A DNA stretch of 64,000 nucleotides from Streptomyces sp. NBC_00273 (GTDB lineage: Bacteria > Actinomycetota > Actinomycetes > Streptomycetales > Streptomycetaceae): contig NZ_CP108067.1 in the NCBI RefSeq assembly GCF_036178145.1, positions 6,461,501 through 6,525,500 on the forward strand, written 5' to 3'. The position numbers and the translations under genes were made by a program. The notes beneath the pieces are model-generated. The model ran no database searches. It worked only from the letters and a program-made list of their open reading frames with translations, and was not told the origin of the DNA. The first letter of the stretch is position 1. Each line of letters begins with the position of its first letter. Below, one piece after another: positions 1 to 9,238 of this stretch.

Positions 1-382
1 CCAGCAGGTCCACCGCCTCCGCCGCCTCGGCCTCCGCCAGCCCCTGCCGGACCGCGTCCTCGCGCAGCTCCTCGCGTTCCGCCGCCAGCAGCGAGTCCAG
101 CCCGACCGCCCCGAACACTTCGGCCCCGGTGAAGGCGGCCGCGCCCAGGACGTGATCGAAATGACCGTGCGTGAATGCGATATGGGTCACGTGCCGGCCC
201 GTCAGCCGCTCCGCCTCGGCCCGTACCTGCGCGCCCTCGCGCACACACGAACCGGGGTCGATCAGAAGGACCGAATCCTCGCCCACCACCAGCCCCACGG
301 TGCAGTCCCACACCGGCAGCCGCCGCCGGCCGGCCCGTCCGGTCAGCCGTTCCCAGCCCGACCCTTCCCAATGCACGTCCAT
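1..382 (-). CDS. MBL-fold metal-dependent hydrolase, N-terminal part (runs off the window)
   Basis: The first 127 codons of a metallo-beta-lactamase-fold protein lie here; the rest is beyond the left edge. The start is the ATG whose complement is at 380-382. The protein carries the metal-binding motif [15 protein letters not shown], the H-x-H-x-D-H signature of the fold, at about residue 75. Before it comes the typical strand LLIDPGS. The family hydrolyses varied ester, thioester or phosphodiester substrates in the cytoplasm, and nothing here fixes the substrate. It is divergent from hrcA, and the space between them holds the CIRCE operator. Confidence 0.85.
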   Translation of the reverse strand, partial: MDVHWEGSGWERLTGRAGRRRLPVWDCTVGLVVGEDSVLLIDPGSCVREGAQVRAEAERLTGRHVTHIAFTHGHFDHVLGAAAFTGAEVFGAVGLDSLLAAEREELREDAVRQGLAEAEAAEAVDLL

Positions 383-454
383 GCCGCGACGCTACCCTGG
401 CGGGCCTCCCTTGCCAGGGGCTTACCGCCCGGCCGTACACTGAGCGGGGGCTCT

Positions 455-481
455 CTGGCACTCGAACGATCAGAGTGCCAA
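455..481. promoter_or_regulatory. CIRCE operator (HrcA binding site)
   Basis: Inverted repeat TGGCACTC-N9-GAGTGCCA, with arms at 456-463 and 473-480 and a 9-nt spacer. It matches the CIRCE consensus TTAGCACTC-N9-GAGTGCTAA at nearly every arm position. It lies about 50 bp upstream of hrcA, so autoregulation of hrcA-dnaJ by HrcA is expected. Confidence 0.9.
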
Positions 482-528
482 CGAACACGGCAGAAGACGG
501 CAACGGACCACAGCTGGAGGTGTGCGCG

Positions 529-1545
529 ATGCTCAGCGAACGCAGACTCGAAGTGCTGCGCGCCATCGTCCAGGACTACGTCGGGACGGAGGAGCCGGTC
601 GGCTCCAAGGCGCTCACGGAGCGGCACCGGCTCGGCGTCTCGCCCGCCACCGTGCGCAACGACATGGCCGTGCTGGAGGACGAGGGCTACATCGCCCAAC
701 CCCACACCAGCGCCGGCCGGATCCCCACCGACAAGGGCTACCGGCTCTTCGTCGACAAGCTGGCGGGGGTCAAGCCGCTGTCGTCGCCCGAGCGCCGGGC
801 CATCCAGAACTTCCTCGACGGCGCCGTCGACCTCGACGACGTGGTCGGCCGCACGGTGCGGCTGCTCGCGCAGCTCACCCGGCAGGTCGCCGTCGTCCAG
901 TACCCGAGCCTGACCCGGTCGACCGTCCGGCACGTGGAGCTGCTCTCGCTCGCTCCCGCGCGCCTGATGCTCGTACTGATCACGGACACCGGGCGGGTCG
1001 AGCAGCGGCTCGTCGACTGCCCGAGCCCCTTCGGGGAGACCTCGCTGGCGGACCTGCGGGCCCGGCTCAACAGCCGGGTCGTCGGGCGCCGCTTCACCGA
1101 TGTACCCCCGCTCGTCCAGGACCTCCCCGAATCCTTCGAGGCCGAGGACCGCGGCACGGTTTCCACGGTGCTCGCGACACTCCTCGAAACCCTGGTCGAG
1201 GAAGCCGAAGAGCGGCTGATGATCGGCGGTACCGCCAATCTCACCCGCTTCGGACACGATTTTCCCCTGACGATCAGGCCGGTGCTCGAAGCACTCGAGG
1301 AGCAGGTCGTGCTCCTCAAGCTGCTGGGCGAGGCCAACGAGTCGGGAATGGCCGTACGGATCGGGCACGAGAACGCCTACGAGGGACTGAACTCCACGTC
1401 GGTCGTCTCGGTCGGTTACGGTTCGGGCGGCGAAGCAGTCGCCAAACTCGGCGTGGTCGGACCGACCCGCATGGACTACCCCGGAACGATGGGAGCGGTA
1501 CGCGCAGTGGCACGTTACGTCGGACAGATCCTGGCGGAGTCGTAA
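529..1545 (+). CDS. hrcA: Heat-inducible transcription repressor HrcA
   Basis: A 338-aa repressor of class I heat-shock genes, which binds CIRCE when GroE is free. The N-terminal winged helix ([15 protein letters not shown], then [18 protein letters not shown] at residues 40-60) is followed by the [10 protein letters not shown] segment typical of the family. A GAF-like effector domain makes up the rest. The ATG at 529 is preceded by a GGAGG Shine-Dalgarno sequence. The frame is open further upstream, but that part would translate the CIRCE region and has no homology. It abuts dnaJ, whose GTG immediately follows the TAA, so the two are co-transcribed. Confidence 0.96.
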   Translation: MLSERRLEVLRAIVQDYVGTEEPVGSKALTERHRLGVSPATVRNDMAVLEDEGYIAQPHTSAGRIPTDKGYRLFVDKLAGVKPLSSPERRAIQNFLDGAVDLDDVVGRTVRLLAQLTRQVAVVQYPSLTRSTVRHVELLSLAPARLMLVLITDTGRVEQRLVDCPSPFGETSLADLRARLNSRVVGRRFTDVPPLVQDLPESFEAEDRGTVSTVLATLLETLVEEAEERLMIGGTANLTRFGHDFPLTIRPVLEALEEQVVLLKLLGEANESGMAVRIGHENAYEGLNSTSVVSVGYGSGGEAVAKLGVVGPTRMDYPGTMGAVRAVARYVGQILAES

Positions 1546-2685
1546 GTGGCCACGGACTACTACGCCGTTCTCGGCGTGCGCCGCGACGCATCGCAGGACG
1601 AGATCAAGAAGGCCTTCCGGCGCCTCGCGCGTGAACTCCACCCGGACGTGAATCCGGACCCGAAGACGCAGGAGCGCTTCAAGGAGATCAACGCGGCCTA
1701 CGAGGTGCTGTCGGACCCGCAGAAGAAGCAGGTCTACGACCTCGGCGGCGACCCGCTGTCCTCCTCGGGCGGTGGCGGCGGAGCGGGCGGCTTCGGAGCG
1801 GGTGGCTTCGGCAACTTCTCCGACATCATGGACGCCTTCTTCGGCCAGGCCTCGCAGCGCGGCCCGCGCTCGCGGACCCGGCGCGGCCAGGACGCGATGA
1901 TCCGCCTGGACCTGGAACTGGACGAGGCGGCCTTCGGGACGACCAAGGACATCCAGGTCGACACGGCCGTCGTCTGCAACACCTGCTCCGGTGAGGGCGC
2001 CGCTCCCGGCACCTCGGCGCAGACGTGTGACATGTGCCGCGGCCGCGGTGAGGTCTCGCAGGTCACCCGGTCCTTCCTGGGCCAGGTCATGACCTCGCGC
2101 CCCTGCCCGCAGTGCCAGGGCTTCGGCACCGTGGTCCCGACCCCGTGCCACGAGTGCGCGGGCGACGGCCGGGTCCGCTCCCGCCGCAGCCTCACGGTCA
2201 AGATCCCGGCCGGCGTCGAGAACGGCACCCGGATCCAGCTCGCGGGCGAGGGCGAGGTCGGCCCCGGCGGCGGCCCCGCCGGCGACCTGTACGTGGAGAT
2301 CCACGAGCTGGCGCACCCGACCTTCCAGCGGCGCGGGGACGACCTGCACTGCACGGTCACCATTCCGATGACGGCGGCCGCACTGGGCACCAAGTGCCCG
2401 CTGGAGACGCTGGACGGACTGGAGGAGATCGACATCCGGCCCGGCACCGGGTCCGGCCAGGCGATCCCGCTGCACGGGCGCGGCGTCACCCACCTGCGCG
2501 GTGGCGGACGCGGCGACCTGATCGTGCACGTCGAGGTCACCACCCCGGGCAAGCTGGACGCCCAGCAGGAGGACCTGCTCCGCCAGCTGGCGAAGCTGCG
2601 CGGCGAGGAGCGGCCGATGGGTCAGTTCGCGCCGGGTCAGCAGGGTCTGTTCAGCCGCCTGAAGGACGCTTTCAACGGTCGCTGA
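1546..2685 (+). CDS. dnaJ: Chaperone protein DnaJ
   Basis: Hsp40 co-chaperone of 379 aa that stimulates the DnaK ATPase and delivers substrates. The J domain is residues 1-70, with HPD at about 33-35 in ARELHPDVNPD. A Gly-rich G/F linker follows (about 70-110). Four CxxCxGxG zinc repeats are visible in order: CNTCSGEG, CDMCRGRG, CPQCQGFG and CHECAGDG. The C-terminal substrate-binding domains complete it. The GTG start directly follows the hrcA stop. This hrcA-linked copy is the one usually called dnaJ2 in Streptomyces. Confidence 0.96.
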   Translation: MATDYYAVLGVRRDASQDEIKKAFRRLARELHPDVNPDPKTQERFKEINAAYEVLSDPQKKQVYDLGGDPLSSSGGGGGAGGFGAGGFGNFSDIMDAFFGQASQRGPRSRTRRGQDAMIRLDLELDEAAFGTTKDIQVDTAVVCNTCSGEGAAPGTSAQTCDMCRGRGEVSQVTRSFLGQVMTSRPCPQCQGFGTVVPTPCHECAGDGRVRSRRSLTVKIPAGVENGTRIQLAGEGEVGPGGGPAGDLYVEIHELAHPTFQRRGDDLHCTVTIPMTAAALGTKCPLETLDGLEEIDIRPGTGSGQAIPLHGRGVTHLRGGGRGDLIVHVEVTTPGKLDAQQEDLLRQLAKLRGEERPMGQFAPGQQGLFSRLKDAFNGR

Positions 2686-2704
2686 CCGACCGCGATCCAC
2701 CGTC

Positions 2705-2740
2705 ACGAGCCCGGCCTGGGGATTCCCCGGCCGGGCTCGT
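2705..2740 (+). terminator. Intrinsic terminator after hrcA-dnaJ
   Basis: A perfect 12-bp stem ACGAGCCCGGCC/GGCCGGGCTCGT encloses a further GGGG/CCCC pairing. It begins 20 nt after the dnaJ stop. There is no U-tract, as is usual for this genus. Confidence 0.8.
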
Positions 2741-2841
2741 CGCATCGGCCCGGCGTCGGCCGGAGGCCGGTCGGGAAGCGGACTATGCCAGGCGAATGCC
2801 ATGATTCGGCCCCATGCGCCGGACGTGGCACGATGCAGTCC

Positions 2842-3933
2842 ATGTCCTCGGCACCGAACGGTCTCTCCCCGTACCCGATCGTGCAGGCTCCCATGGCGGG
2901 CGGCGCCTCCTGCCCCGCGCTCGCCGCCGCCGTGTGCGAGGCGGGTGGACTGGGCTTCCTGGCCGGCGGCTACAAGACCGCCGACGGGATGTACCAGGAG
3001 ATCAAGCAGGTGCGCGCGCTGACCCGGCGCCGTTTCGGCGTCAACCTCTTCATGCCGCAGACCGGTTACGTCGATCCGGCCGCCGTGGAGGCCTACCGCG
3101 GGCAGCTGGCCGGCGAGGCCAGCTGGTACGAGATCTCGCTCGCGGACGAGGACATCATCGGCACCAGCGACGACGGCTACGACGCCAAGCTCGCCATCCT
3201 CCTCGAAGACCCGGTCCCGGTGGTCTCGTTCACCTTCGGCTGTCCCGCCTTCGCGGCCCTGGCGGCCCTGCGCAAGGCCGGTACGTACACCGTCGTCACG
3301 GTGACCTCCGCCGAGGAGGCCCGCAGCGCCCAGCGCGCCGGTGCGGACGCGGTCTGCGTCCAGGGCGCCGAGGCCGGCGGTCACCAGGGCACCCACCGGG
3401 ACGACCCGCAGATCGACGGCACGGCGACCGTGGGCCTCCTCGCGCTGGTGGCCCAGGTGCGGGAGGCCGTGGCGCTCCCGATCATCGCGGCGGGCGGGGT
3501 CATGCGGGGCGCGCAGATCGCGGCCCTGCTGGCGGCGGGCGCGGAGTCGGCGCAGCTCGGGACGGCCTTCCTGGCCTGCCCGGAATCGGGGGCGCACCCG
3601 GTCCACAAGAAGGCGCTGACGGACCCGCTGTTCGTCCGCACCGAGCTGACCCGGGCCTTCTCCGGACGGCCGGCGCGGGGGCTGGTGAACCGCTTCATGC
3701 GCGAGCACGGGCCGTACGCCCCGGCCGCGTACCCGCAGGTCCACCACCTGACCTCGGGGCTGCGCAAGGCCGCCGCCGCGGCCGGGGACCCGCAGGGCAT
3801 GGCCCTGTGGGCGGGCCAGGGGCACCGGTTGGCGCGACCGCTGCCGGCGGGGGAGCTGGTGGAGGTGCTGGCGGCCGAACTGGCCCAGGCGCAGAGCACG
3901 TTGAAGGCAATGCAGATGAGGAGTGCGTCATGA
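2842..3933 (+). CDS. Nitronate monooxygenase (2-nitropropane dioxygenase family)
   Basis: FMN-dependent TIM-barrel enzyme of 363 aa that oxidises alkyl nitronates such as propionate-3-nitronate. Family landmarks are the N-terminal VQAPMAGGAS, FTFGCPAF, the flavin-phosphate-binding GAEAGGHQG (HxG in the middle of the barrel), and PIIAAGGVMRGAQIAALLAAGA near residue 220. The ATG at 2842 was chosen because a CACGAT hexamer lies 7 nt upstream, the leaderless arrangement seen elsewhere in the window. An in-frame ATG at 2833 is the alternative. The stop overlaps the rsmE start by 3 nt. Confidence 0.85.
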   Translation: MSSAPNGLSPYPIVQAPMAGGASCPALAAAVCEAGGLGFLAGGYKTADGMYQEIKQVRALTRRRFGVNLFMPQTGYVDPAAVEAYRGQLAGEASWYEISLADEDIIGTSDDGYDAKLAILLEDPVPVVSFTFGCPAFAALAALRKAGTYTVVTVTSAEEARSAQRAGADAVCVQGAEAGGHQGTHRDDPQIDGTATVGLLALVAQVREAVALPIIAAGGVMRGAQIAALLAAGAESAQLGTAFLACPESGAHPVHKKALTDPLFVRTELTRAFSGRPARGLVNRFMREHGPYAPAAYPQVHHLTSGLRKAAAAAGDPQGMALWAGQGHRLARPLPAGELVEVLAAELAQAQSTLKAMQMRSAS

Positions 3934-4676
3934 CCGCCCCGGTGTTCGTGGTGGAAGAGGTCCCCGCGGGGCCGGAGTTCGTCCTGGACGGCCCGGAGGG
4001 CCGGCACGCGGTGTCCGTGAAACGGCTGAACCCGGGCGAGGACGTGGTCCTCACGGACGGGCGCGGCCACTGGGCGGAGGGCGTGGTCAAGGCCGTCGAG
4101 GGCAAGGACCGGCTGGTCGTCACGGACCTGCACACCATCGCTGAGGAGCCGGAGCCGGAGGTCCGGATCACTGTGGTCCAGGCGCTTCCCAAGGGGGACC
4201 GGGGCGAGCTGGCCGTCGAGACGATGACCGAGACCGGCGTGGACGCGATCGTGCCCTGGCAGGCCTCGCGCTGCATCACGCAGTGGCGCGGCGACCGCGG
4301 GGCCAAGTCCCTGGCCAAGTGGCGGGCCACGGCCCGGGAGGCGGGCAAGCAGTCCCGCCGGGTGCGCTTTCCGGAGGTGGCCGAGGCCATGTCCACCAAG
4401 CAGGTGGCGGCGCTGCTGGCCGGCGCCGACCTGGCGATGGTGCTCCACGAGGACCGCGACACCCCGTCCGGGGCGCTGGCCACGGCGGAGCTGCCGAAGG
4501 CCGGTTCCGTCGTGCTGGTGGTCGGCCCGGAGGGCGGTGTCTCCCCGGAGGAGCTGGCCGTCTTCGCCGCCGCGGGGGCCCACCCCTACCGCCTGGGCCG
4601 TTCCGTCCTGCGGACCTCCACGGCCGGGACGGCGGCCACGGCGGTGCTGCTGGCCCGCACGGGCCGCTGGTCCTGA
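3930..4676 (+). CDS. rsmE: 16S rRNA (uracil-1498-N3)-methyltransferase
   Basis: SAM-dependent SPOUT methyltransferase of 248 aa that modifies U1498 of 16S rRNA. The N-terminal PUA-like part (residues 1-70, with GRHAVSVKRLNPGE) is followed by the knotted SPOUT domain. That domain ends in VVGPEGGVSPEE and RLGRSVLRTSTAGTAA, the SAM-binding loops. The ATG overlaps the previous gene's stop (ATGA), implying translational coupling. The position next to dnaJ matches the usual dnaJ-rsmE linkage in Gram-positive bacteria. Confidence 0.93.
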   Translation: MTAPVFVVEEVPAGPEFVLDGPEGRHAVSVKRLNPGEDVVLTDGRGHWAEGVVKAVEGKDRLVVTDLHTIAEEPEPEVRITVVQALPKGDRGELAVETMTETGVDAIVPWQASRCITQWRGDRGAKSLAKWRATAREAGKQSRRVRFPEVAEAMSTKQVAALLAGADLAMVLHEDRDTPSGALATAELPKAGSVVLVVGPEGGVSPEELAVFAAAGAHPYRLGRSVLRTSTAGTAATAVLLARTGRWS

Positions 4677-4749
4677 GGCGACCGCGCCCGCGGCAGGCGT
4701 CCGGCTGGATACGATGCCCGGACTGATCACCGTCACGGGAGGCGAAGCA

Positions 4750-5109
4750 ATGGCCGGGGAACCGCAGGCCGACTGCCTGTTCTGCAAGATCGTCGCGGGG
4801 CAGATCCCCGCGACCGTGGTACGGGAGACCGAGACCACGGTCGCCTTCCGGGACATCAACCCGCAGGCGCCCACGCACGTGCTCGTCATCCCCAAGGTGC
4901 ACTACGCGGACGCGGCCTCCCTCGTGGAGGCCGAGCCGGGCGTCGCCGCCGACATACTGCGCGAGGCCGGCCAGGTCGCCCTCGACGAGAAGATCGTCGA
5001 ACACGGCTACCGGGTCGTGTTCAACACCGGCTCCGGCGCCGGGCAGACCGTCTTCCACGCCCACGCGCACGTCCTCGGCGGCCGCGGCCTCCAGTGGCCC
5101 CCCGGATAG
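4750..5109 (+). CDS. HIT-family nucleotide-binding hydrolase
   Basis: Histidine-triad protein of 119 aa (HINT type). CLFCKIVAGQIPA begins at residue 9, supplying two zinc-ligand-like cysteines. The catalytic triad HAHAHVLGG is at about residue 98. Relatives hydrolyse AMP-linked phosphoramidates; the physiological substrate here is unknown. A GGGAGG Shine-Dalgarno sequence precedes the ATG by about 7 nt. It sits 3 nt before the RNase Z gene and probably shares its transcript. Confidence 0.92.
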   Translation: MAGEPQADCLFCKIVAGQIPATVVRETETTVAFRDINPQAPTHVLVIPKVHYADAASLVEAEPGVAADILREAGQVALDEKIVEHGYRVVFNTGSGAGQTVFHAHAHVLGGRGLQWPPG

Positions 5110-5112
5110 CAC

Positions 5113-6018
5113 GTGTCCGTACGAGAGTTCGTGGTGCTGGGCACGGCCAGCCAGGTGCCCACCCGCCACCGCAACCACAACGGCTACCTGCTGCGCTGGG
5201 ACGGCGAGGGCATCCTCTTCGACCCGGGCGAGGGCACCCAGCGCCAGATGCTGCGCGCCGGGGTGGCCGCGCACGACATCAACCGGATCTGCATCACCCA
5301 CTTCCACGGTGACCACAGCCTCGGCCTCGCCGGGGTGATCCAGCGGATCAACCTCGACCAGGTCCCGCACCCCGTCACCGCGCACTACCCGGCCTCGGGG
5401 CAGAAGTTCTTCGACCGGCTGCGGTACGCCACGGCCTACCGGGAGACCGTCCCGCTCCGCGAGGAGCCGGTGGCGGCGGACGGCGTGCTCGCGCAGGGGT
5501 CCTCGTACGTCCTGGAGGCCCGGCTGCTCTCGCACCCGGTCGAGTCCTTCGGTTACCGGATCACCGAGCCCGACGGGCGCCGCATGGTGCCCGAGCTGCT
5601 CGCACGGCACGGGATCAAGGGGCCGGACGTGGGCCGGATCCAGCGCGAGGGCCGGCTCGGCGAGGTCACCCTGGACGAGGTCAGCGAGCCCCGGCCCGGA
5701 CAGCGGTTCGCGTTCGTCATGGACACCCGGCTCTGCCCGGGCGTGGACGCGCTGGCCGAGGGCTGCGACATGCTGGTGATCGAGTCGACCTTCCTCGACG
5801 AGGACGAACGGCTGGCCACCGACCACGGGCACCTGACCGCCGGCCAGGCGGCGCGGGTGGCGCGGGACGCGGGCGTGCGGCACCTGGTGCTGACGCACTT
5901 CTCGCAGCGCTACACCGACCCGGCCGAGTTCGAGCGCCAGGCCCGCGCGGCCGGCTTCGAGGGCGAGCTCACGGTGGCCGCGGACCTGGTGCGGGTGCCC
6001 CTGCCCAAGCGGGGCTGA
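5113..6018 (+). CDS. rnz: Ribonuclease Z (tRNA 3'-processing endonuclease)
   Basis: MBL-fold endonuclease of 301 aa that removes 3' trailers from tRNA precursors. Visible motifs are the N-terminal [26 protein letters not shown], the metal site [11 protein letters not shown] at about residue 58, FVMDTR for the bridging Asp, and [11 protein letters not shown] near residue 255. The length fits the short RNase Z class. The GTG at 5113 starts 3 nt after the HIT stop; no other start fits the N-terminal motif. Confidence 0.92.
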   Translation: MSVREFVVLGTASQVPTRHRNHNGYLLRWDGEGILFDPGEGTQRQMLRAGVAAHDINRICITHFHGDHSLGLAGVIQRINLDQVPHPVTAHYPASGQKFFDRLRYATAYRETVPLREEPVAADGVLAQGSSYVLEARLLSHPVESFGYRITEPDGRRMVPELLARHGIKGPDVGRIQREGRLGEVTLDEVSEPRPGQRFAFVMDTRLCPGVDALAEGCDMLVIESTFLDEDERLATDHGHLTAGQAARVARDAGVRHLVLTHFSQRYTDPAEFERQARAAGFEGELTVAADLVRVPLPKRG

Positions 6019-6042
6019 CGGCGCGGTCCCGGCAGGGCCCGT

Positions 6043-6068
6043 CCCGGTCCCGGCCCACCGGGACCGGG
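6043..6068 (+). terminator. Intrinsic terminator after rnz
   Basis: A perfect 11-bp stem CCCGGTCCCGG/CCGGGACCGGG with a 4-nt loop, 25 nt after the rnz stop. Confidence 0.8.
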
Positions 6069-6238
6069 CCGGGGCCGTGTTCGCCGAGCGGTCCGAGTGG
6101 TTCGAGTGACGAAGAGTCCTCCGAGGGTGATCTGCGCCACACTGGGTTTGGTCCCGCCCGGGGTGGGCAGGGCTGGCAGCTTTCCACTGGAAAACGTCAT
6201 GCAGAAACGGGCCTTCGAGGAACAACGGGGAGATCGCC

Positions 6239-7333
6239 GTGACCGGTCGGGACTACGAAATCCGCGCAGCAGCAGTGGACCCGCTCGGTCCGCTGCGTGA
6301 CCCCCAGGAACCCGGCTGTGACGTCTTCCTGACCGGAACGGTCTTCCTCGACATCATCTTCACGGGCCTCGACTCGGCCCCCGTGCGCGGTACGGAGTCC
6401 TGGGCGCGCGGCATGGGATCCAGCCCCGGCGGCGTCGCCAACATGGCCACCGCCCTGGCCCGGCTCGGCCTGCGCACCTCGCTGGCCGCCGCCTTCGGGG
6501 ACGACCACTACGGCGAGTACTGCTGGGACGCCCTCGAACAGGGCGAGGGCATCGACCTGTCCATGTCGCACACCATCCCCGGCTGGCACAGCCCCGTCAC
6601 CGTCTCGATGGCCTACGAGGGCGAGCGCACGATGGTCTCGCACGGCCACGAGGCCCCTCCGCCGGCCGGCCCCGGGCCCTTCCCGCAGTGCCCGCCACGG
6701 GCCCGCGCTGCCGTGGCCGCGCTGGGACCCGGCCGCGGCGAGGAGTGGATCGGCGAGGCCGCCCGGCGCGGCTCGCGGATCTTCGCGGACGTGGGATGGG
6801 ACGAGAGCGGCCGGTGGGACCTGGGAGCCCTGGCCGACCTGGAGCACTGCGAGGCCTTCCTGCCGAACGCGGGCGAGGCGATGCGCTACACCCGGACCGA
6901 CTGTCCGAGAGCCGCGGCCCGGGCGCTGGCGGAGAGGGTGCCGATCGCCGTGGTGACGATGGGCGCGGAGGGCTCGTACGCGGTGGACGGGCGCACCGGG
7001 GAGACCGCGCACGTCCCCGGGATCACGGTGGACGAGCTGGACCCGACGGGGGCGGGCGACGTCTACGTGGCCGGCTTCGTGACCGGCACCCTGGCGGGCT
7101 GGCCGCTCGCGGACCGACTGGCCTTCGCCGGGCTGACTGCGGCCCTGTCGGTGCAGGAGTTCGGCGGCTCCCTGTCGGCCCCCGGCTGGTCGGAGGTGGC
7201 CCACTGGTGGCGGGACGCCCCGCAGGAGCTGCGCGGCCGCTACGGCTTCCTGGACGACCTGGTCCCGCCGGGCGGGACCCCGGCGGCCCGGCGCAGGGCC
7301 GTACCGACGATCGGCTTCCGGCACTCGGTCTAG
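6239..7333 (+). CDS. PfkB-family carbohydrate/nucleoside kinase
   Basis: Ribokinase-fold sugar kinase of 364 aa. An N-terminal extension of about 25 residues precedes DVFLTGTVFLDIIF. Signature 1 appears as SSPGGVANMATALARLGL at about residue 60. Signature 2, with the catalytic base, is DPTGAGDVYVAGFV near residue 265. A proline-rich insert around 140-150 is unusual. The substrate cannot be read from the sequence. The GTG at 6239 has a GGGAG sequence at good spacing. It stands alone between a terminator and a repeat-bearing spacer. Confidence 0.85.
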   Translation: MTGRDYEIRAAAVDPLGPLRDPQEPGCDVFLTGTVFLDIIFTGLDSAPVRGTESWARGMGSSPGGVANMATALARLGLRTSLAAAFGDDHYGEYCWDALEQGEGIDLSMSHTIPGWHSPVTVSMAYEGERTMVSHGHEAPPPAGPGPFPQCPPRARAAVAALGPGRGEEWIGEAARRGSRIFADVGWDESGRWDLGALADLEHCEAFLPNAGEAMRYTRTDCPRAAARALAERVPIAVVTMGAEGSYAVDGRTGETAHVPGITVDELDPTGAGDVYVAGFVTGTLAGWPLADRLAFAGLTAALSVQEFGGSLSAPGWSEVAHWWRDAPQELRGRYGFLDDLVPPGGTPAARRRAVPTIGFRHSV

Positions 7334-7338
7334 GCCGT

Positions 7339-7550
7339 CTCTTTCGGATCTTGCCCCACCCGCGACGCCCGGCAGCGCACCTGATCCCCCAGACTCCGTC
7401 CGGGGGGACCCCCAAGTTGTCGGAGCGCCCGAGTGCGTCCAGTACCCGGGCGCCCCCTCCGCCTCGCCGTGCTTCCCCTCGGCCCTGGCGGGCCTGGGGA
7501 GACCCCGTGGCACCGGACGGCGCGGGCTTGACCGGCGGGATCCGAAAGAG
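7339..7550. repeat. MITE-like inverted-repeat segment in the pfkB-phoH spacer
   Basis: The 350-bp spacer between the kinase and phoH contains no convincing gene. It is bounded by a perfect 12-bp inverted repeat, CTCTTTCGGATC at 7339-7350 and GATCCGAAAGAG at 7539-7550, extendable by wobble pairs. Near 7386-7425 lies a short palindromic module, CCCCCAGACTCCG...GGGGGGACCCCC. It is related to the module that interrupts the repeat near 55790. Confidence 0.6.
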
Positions 7551-7683
7551 GCGACCCGGCGGCGCGAACGAGCGGTAAAACCCCTCGGGGAAGCCGCGGC
7601 GGAGACGTAGGCTTGGTACTCCGGAGGTCGTCGATCGGCGCGGCCCCTCAGCGGGAGGTATGCGCAGGCCACAGTGCCGGCCC

Positions 7684-8727
7684 ATGACTCAGACACCGAC
7701 AGCCCACATCCCCGCGCCGGGGCAGGCGCGAGCCCACTTCACCGTTCCGGCCACGCACCCGATGGTGACCGTGCTCGGCTCGGGTGACGCCCTGTTGCGC
7801 GTGATCGAGAAGGCCTTCCCGAAGGCCGACATCCATGTTCGGGGCAATCAGGTCAGCGCGATCGGTGCAGCGGCGGAAGTCGCCCTGATCCAGCGACTTT
7901 TCGACGAGATGATGCTGGTGCTCCGCACCGGGCAGTCGATGACGGAGGACGCAGTGGAACGCTCGATCGCCATGCTCAAGGCGAGCGGCAACGGCAACGG
8001 CGACGGGCCTGCCGAGACGCCCGCGGAGGTGCTCACCCAGAACATCCTCTCCAGCCGCGGCCGCACCATCCGACCCAAGACCCTCAACCAGAAGCGGTAC
8101 GTCGACGCGATCGACAAGAACACGATCGTCTTCGGCATCGGCCCCGCCGGTACCGGCAAGACCTACCTCGCCATGGCCAAGGCCGTCCAGGCCCTGCAGT
8201 CCAAGCAGGTCAGCCGGATCATCCTGACCCGGCCCGCCGTCGAGGCGGGGGAGCGGCTCGGTTTCCTGCCGGGCACGCTCTTCGACAAGATCGACCCGTA
8301 CCTGCGACCGCTCTACGACGCGCTGCACGACATGATCGACCCCGACTCGATCCCGCGGCTGATGGCGGCGGGCACGATCGAGGTGGCCCCCCTGGCGTAC
8401 ATGCGCGGACGCACGCTCAATGATGCGTTCGTCGTCCTCGACGAGGCGCAGAACACGACCGCCGAGCAGATGAAGATGTTCCTGACCCGGCTCGGGTTCG
8501 ACTCGAAGATCGTCGTCACCGGTGACGTCACCCAGATCGACCTGCCGGGTGGCGCCAAGAGCGGTCTGCGCCAGGTCCAGGAGATCCTCGAAGGGCTCCC
8601 GGACATCCACTTCTCGCGGCTCACGTCCGAGGATGTCGTCCGGCACAAGCTGGTCGGCCGTATCGTCGACGCGTACGAGAAGTACGACGACGGCCAGCAG
8701 GCCTCGAACGGCCACCAGCGGAAGTAG
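7684..8727 (+). CDS. PhoH-family ATPase
   Basis: PhoH-like P-loop ATPase of 347 aa. An N-terminal KH-like region (about 20-90) precedes the ATPase domain. Walker A is [11 protein letters not shown] near residue 155, and the Walker B-like strand is [27 protein letters not shown] is diagnostic. It is always linked to ybeY and era, and an RNA-related role is inferred from that linkage. The ATG at 7684 is preferred on conserved length. The ATG at 7660 sits only 1 nt from a GGGAGG and would add 8 residues. Confidence 0.9.
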   Translation: MTQTPTAHIPAPGQARAHFTVPATHPMVTVLGSGDALLRVIEKAFPKADIHVRGNQVSAIGAAAEVALIQRLFDEMMLVLRTGQSMTEDAVERSIAMLKASGNGNGDGPAETPAEVLTQNILSSRGRTIRPKTLNQKRYVDAIDKNTIVFGIGPAGTGKTYLAMAKAVQALQSKQVSRIILTRPAVEAGERLGFLPGTLFDKIDPYLRPLYDALHDMIDPDSIPRLMAAGTIEVAPLAYMRGRTLNDAFVVLDEAQNTTAEQMKMFLTRLGFDSKIVVTGDVTQIDLPGGAKSGLRQVQEILEGLPDIHFSRLTSEDVVRHKLVGRIVDAYEKYDDGQQASNGHQRK

Positions 8728-8740
8728 AACTCAGCGCACC

Positions 8741-9238
8741 ATGTCGATCGACGTCAACAACGAGTCCGGAACCGAGGTCGACGAGCAGGCGATCCTCGAC
8801 ATCGCCCGCTACGCGCTCACCCGGATGCGGATCCACCCGCTCTCCGAGCTCTCCGTCATCGTCATCGACGAGGACGCCATGGAGCAGCTCCACATCCAGT
8901 GGATGGATCTGCCCGGTCCGACCGACGTCATGTCCTTCCCGATGGACGAGCTCCGTCCGCCGACCAAGGACGACGAGGAGCCCCCGCAGGGGCTCCTCGG
9001 CGACATCGTGCTCTGCCCCGAGGTCGCCAAGAGGCAGGGCGAGGAAGCCCCGACGCAGCACTCCATGGACGAGGAGCTCCAGCTCCTGACCGTCCACGGA
9101 GTGCTGCACCTGCTCGGCTACGACCACGAGGAGCCGGACGAGAAGGCCGAGATGTTCGGCCTCCAGGCGGCCATCGTCGACGGCTGGCGCGGTGAGCGCG
9201 GCATCACCGGTCCGTCCCCGGCTCCGACCGTCTCGTGA
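8741..9238 (+). CDS. ybeY: Endoribonuclease YbeY (rRNA maturation factor)
   Basis: Zinc-dependent endoribonuclease of 165 aa required for 16S rRNA 3'-end maturation and ribosome quality control. The metal motif [16 protein letters not shown] (H-x3-H-x5-H) lies near residue 118. [10 protein letters not shown] and [10 protein letters not shown] are the other family blocks. It lies 13 nt after phoH, and its stop overlaps the GTG of the next gene. This is the conserved phoH-ybeY pair. Confidence 0.94.
   Translation: MSIDVNNESGTEVDEQAILDIARYALTRMRIHPLSELSVIVIDEDAMEQLHIQWMDLPGPTDVMSFPMDELRPPTKDDEEPPQGLLGDIVLCPEVAKRQGEEAPTQHSMDEELQLLTVHGVLHLLGYDHEEPDEKAEMFGLQAAIVDGWRGERGITGPSPAPTVS

Noticed and set aside
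343..3825. Very long open frame on the minus strand opposite hrcA-dnaJ
   Set aside because: High GC makes antisense frames open; it is Arg/Pro/Gly-rich and overlaps well-supported genes.
7660..7683. Upstream ATG as the start of the PhoH-type protein
   Set aside because: The Shine-Dalgarno sequence is only 1 nt away and the extra residues are not expected in the family.
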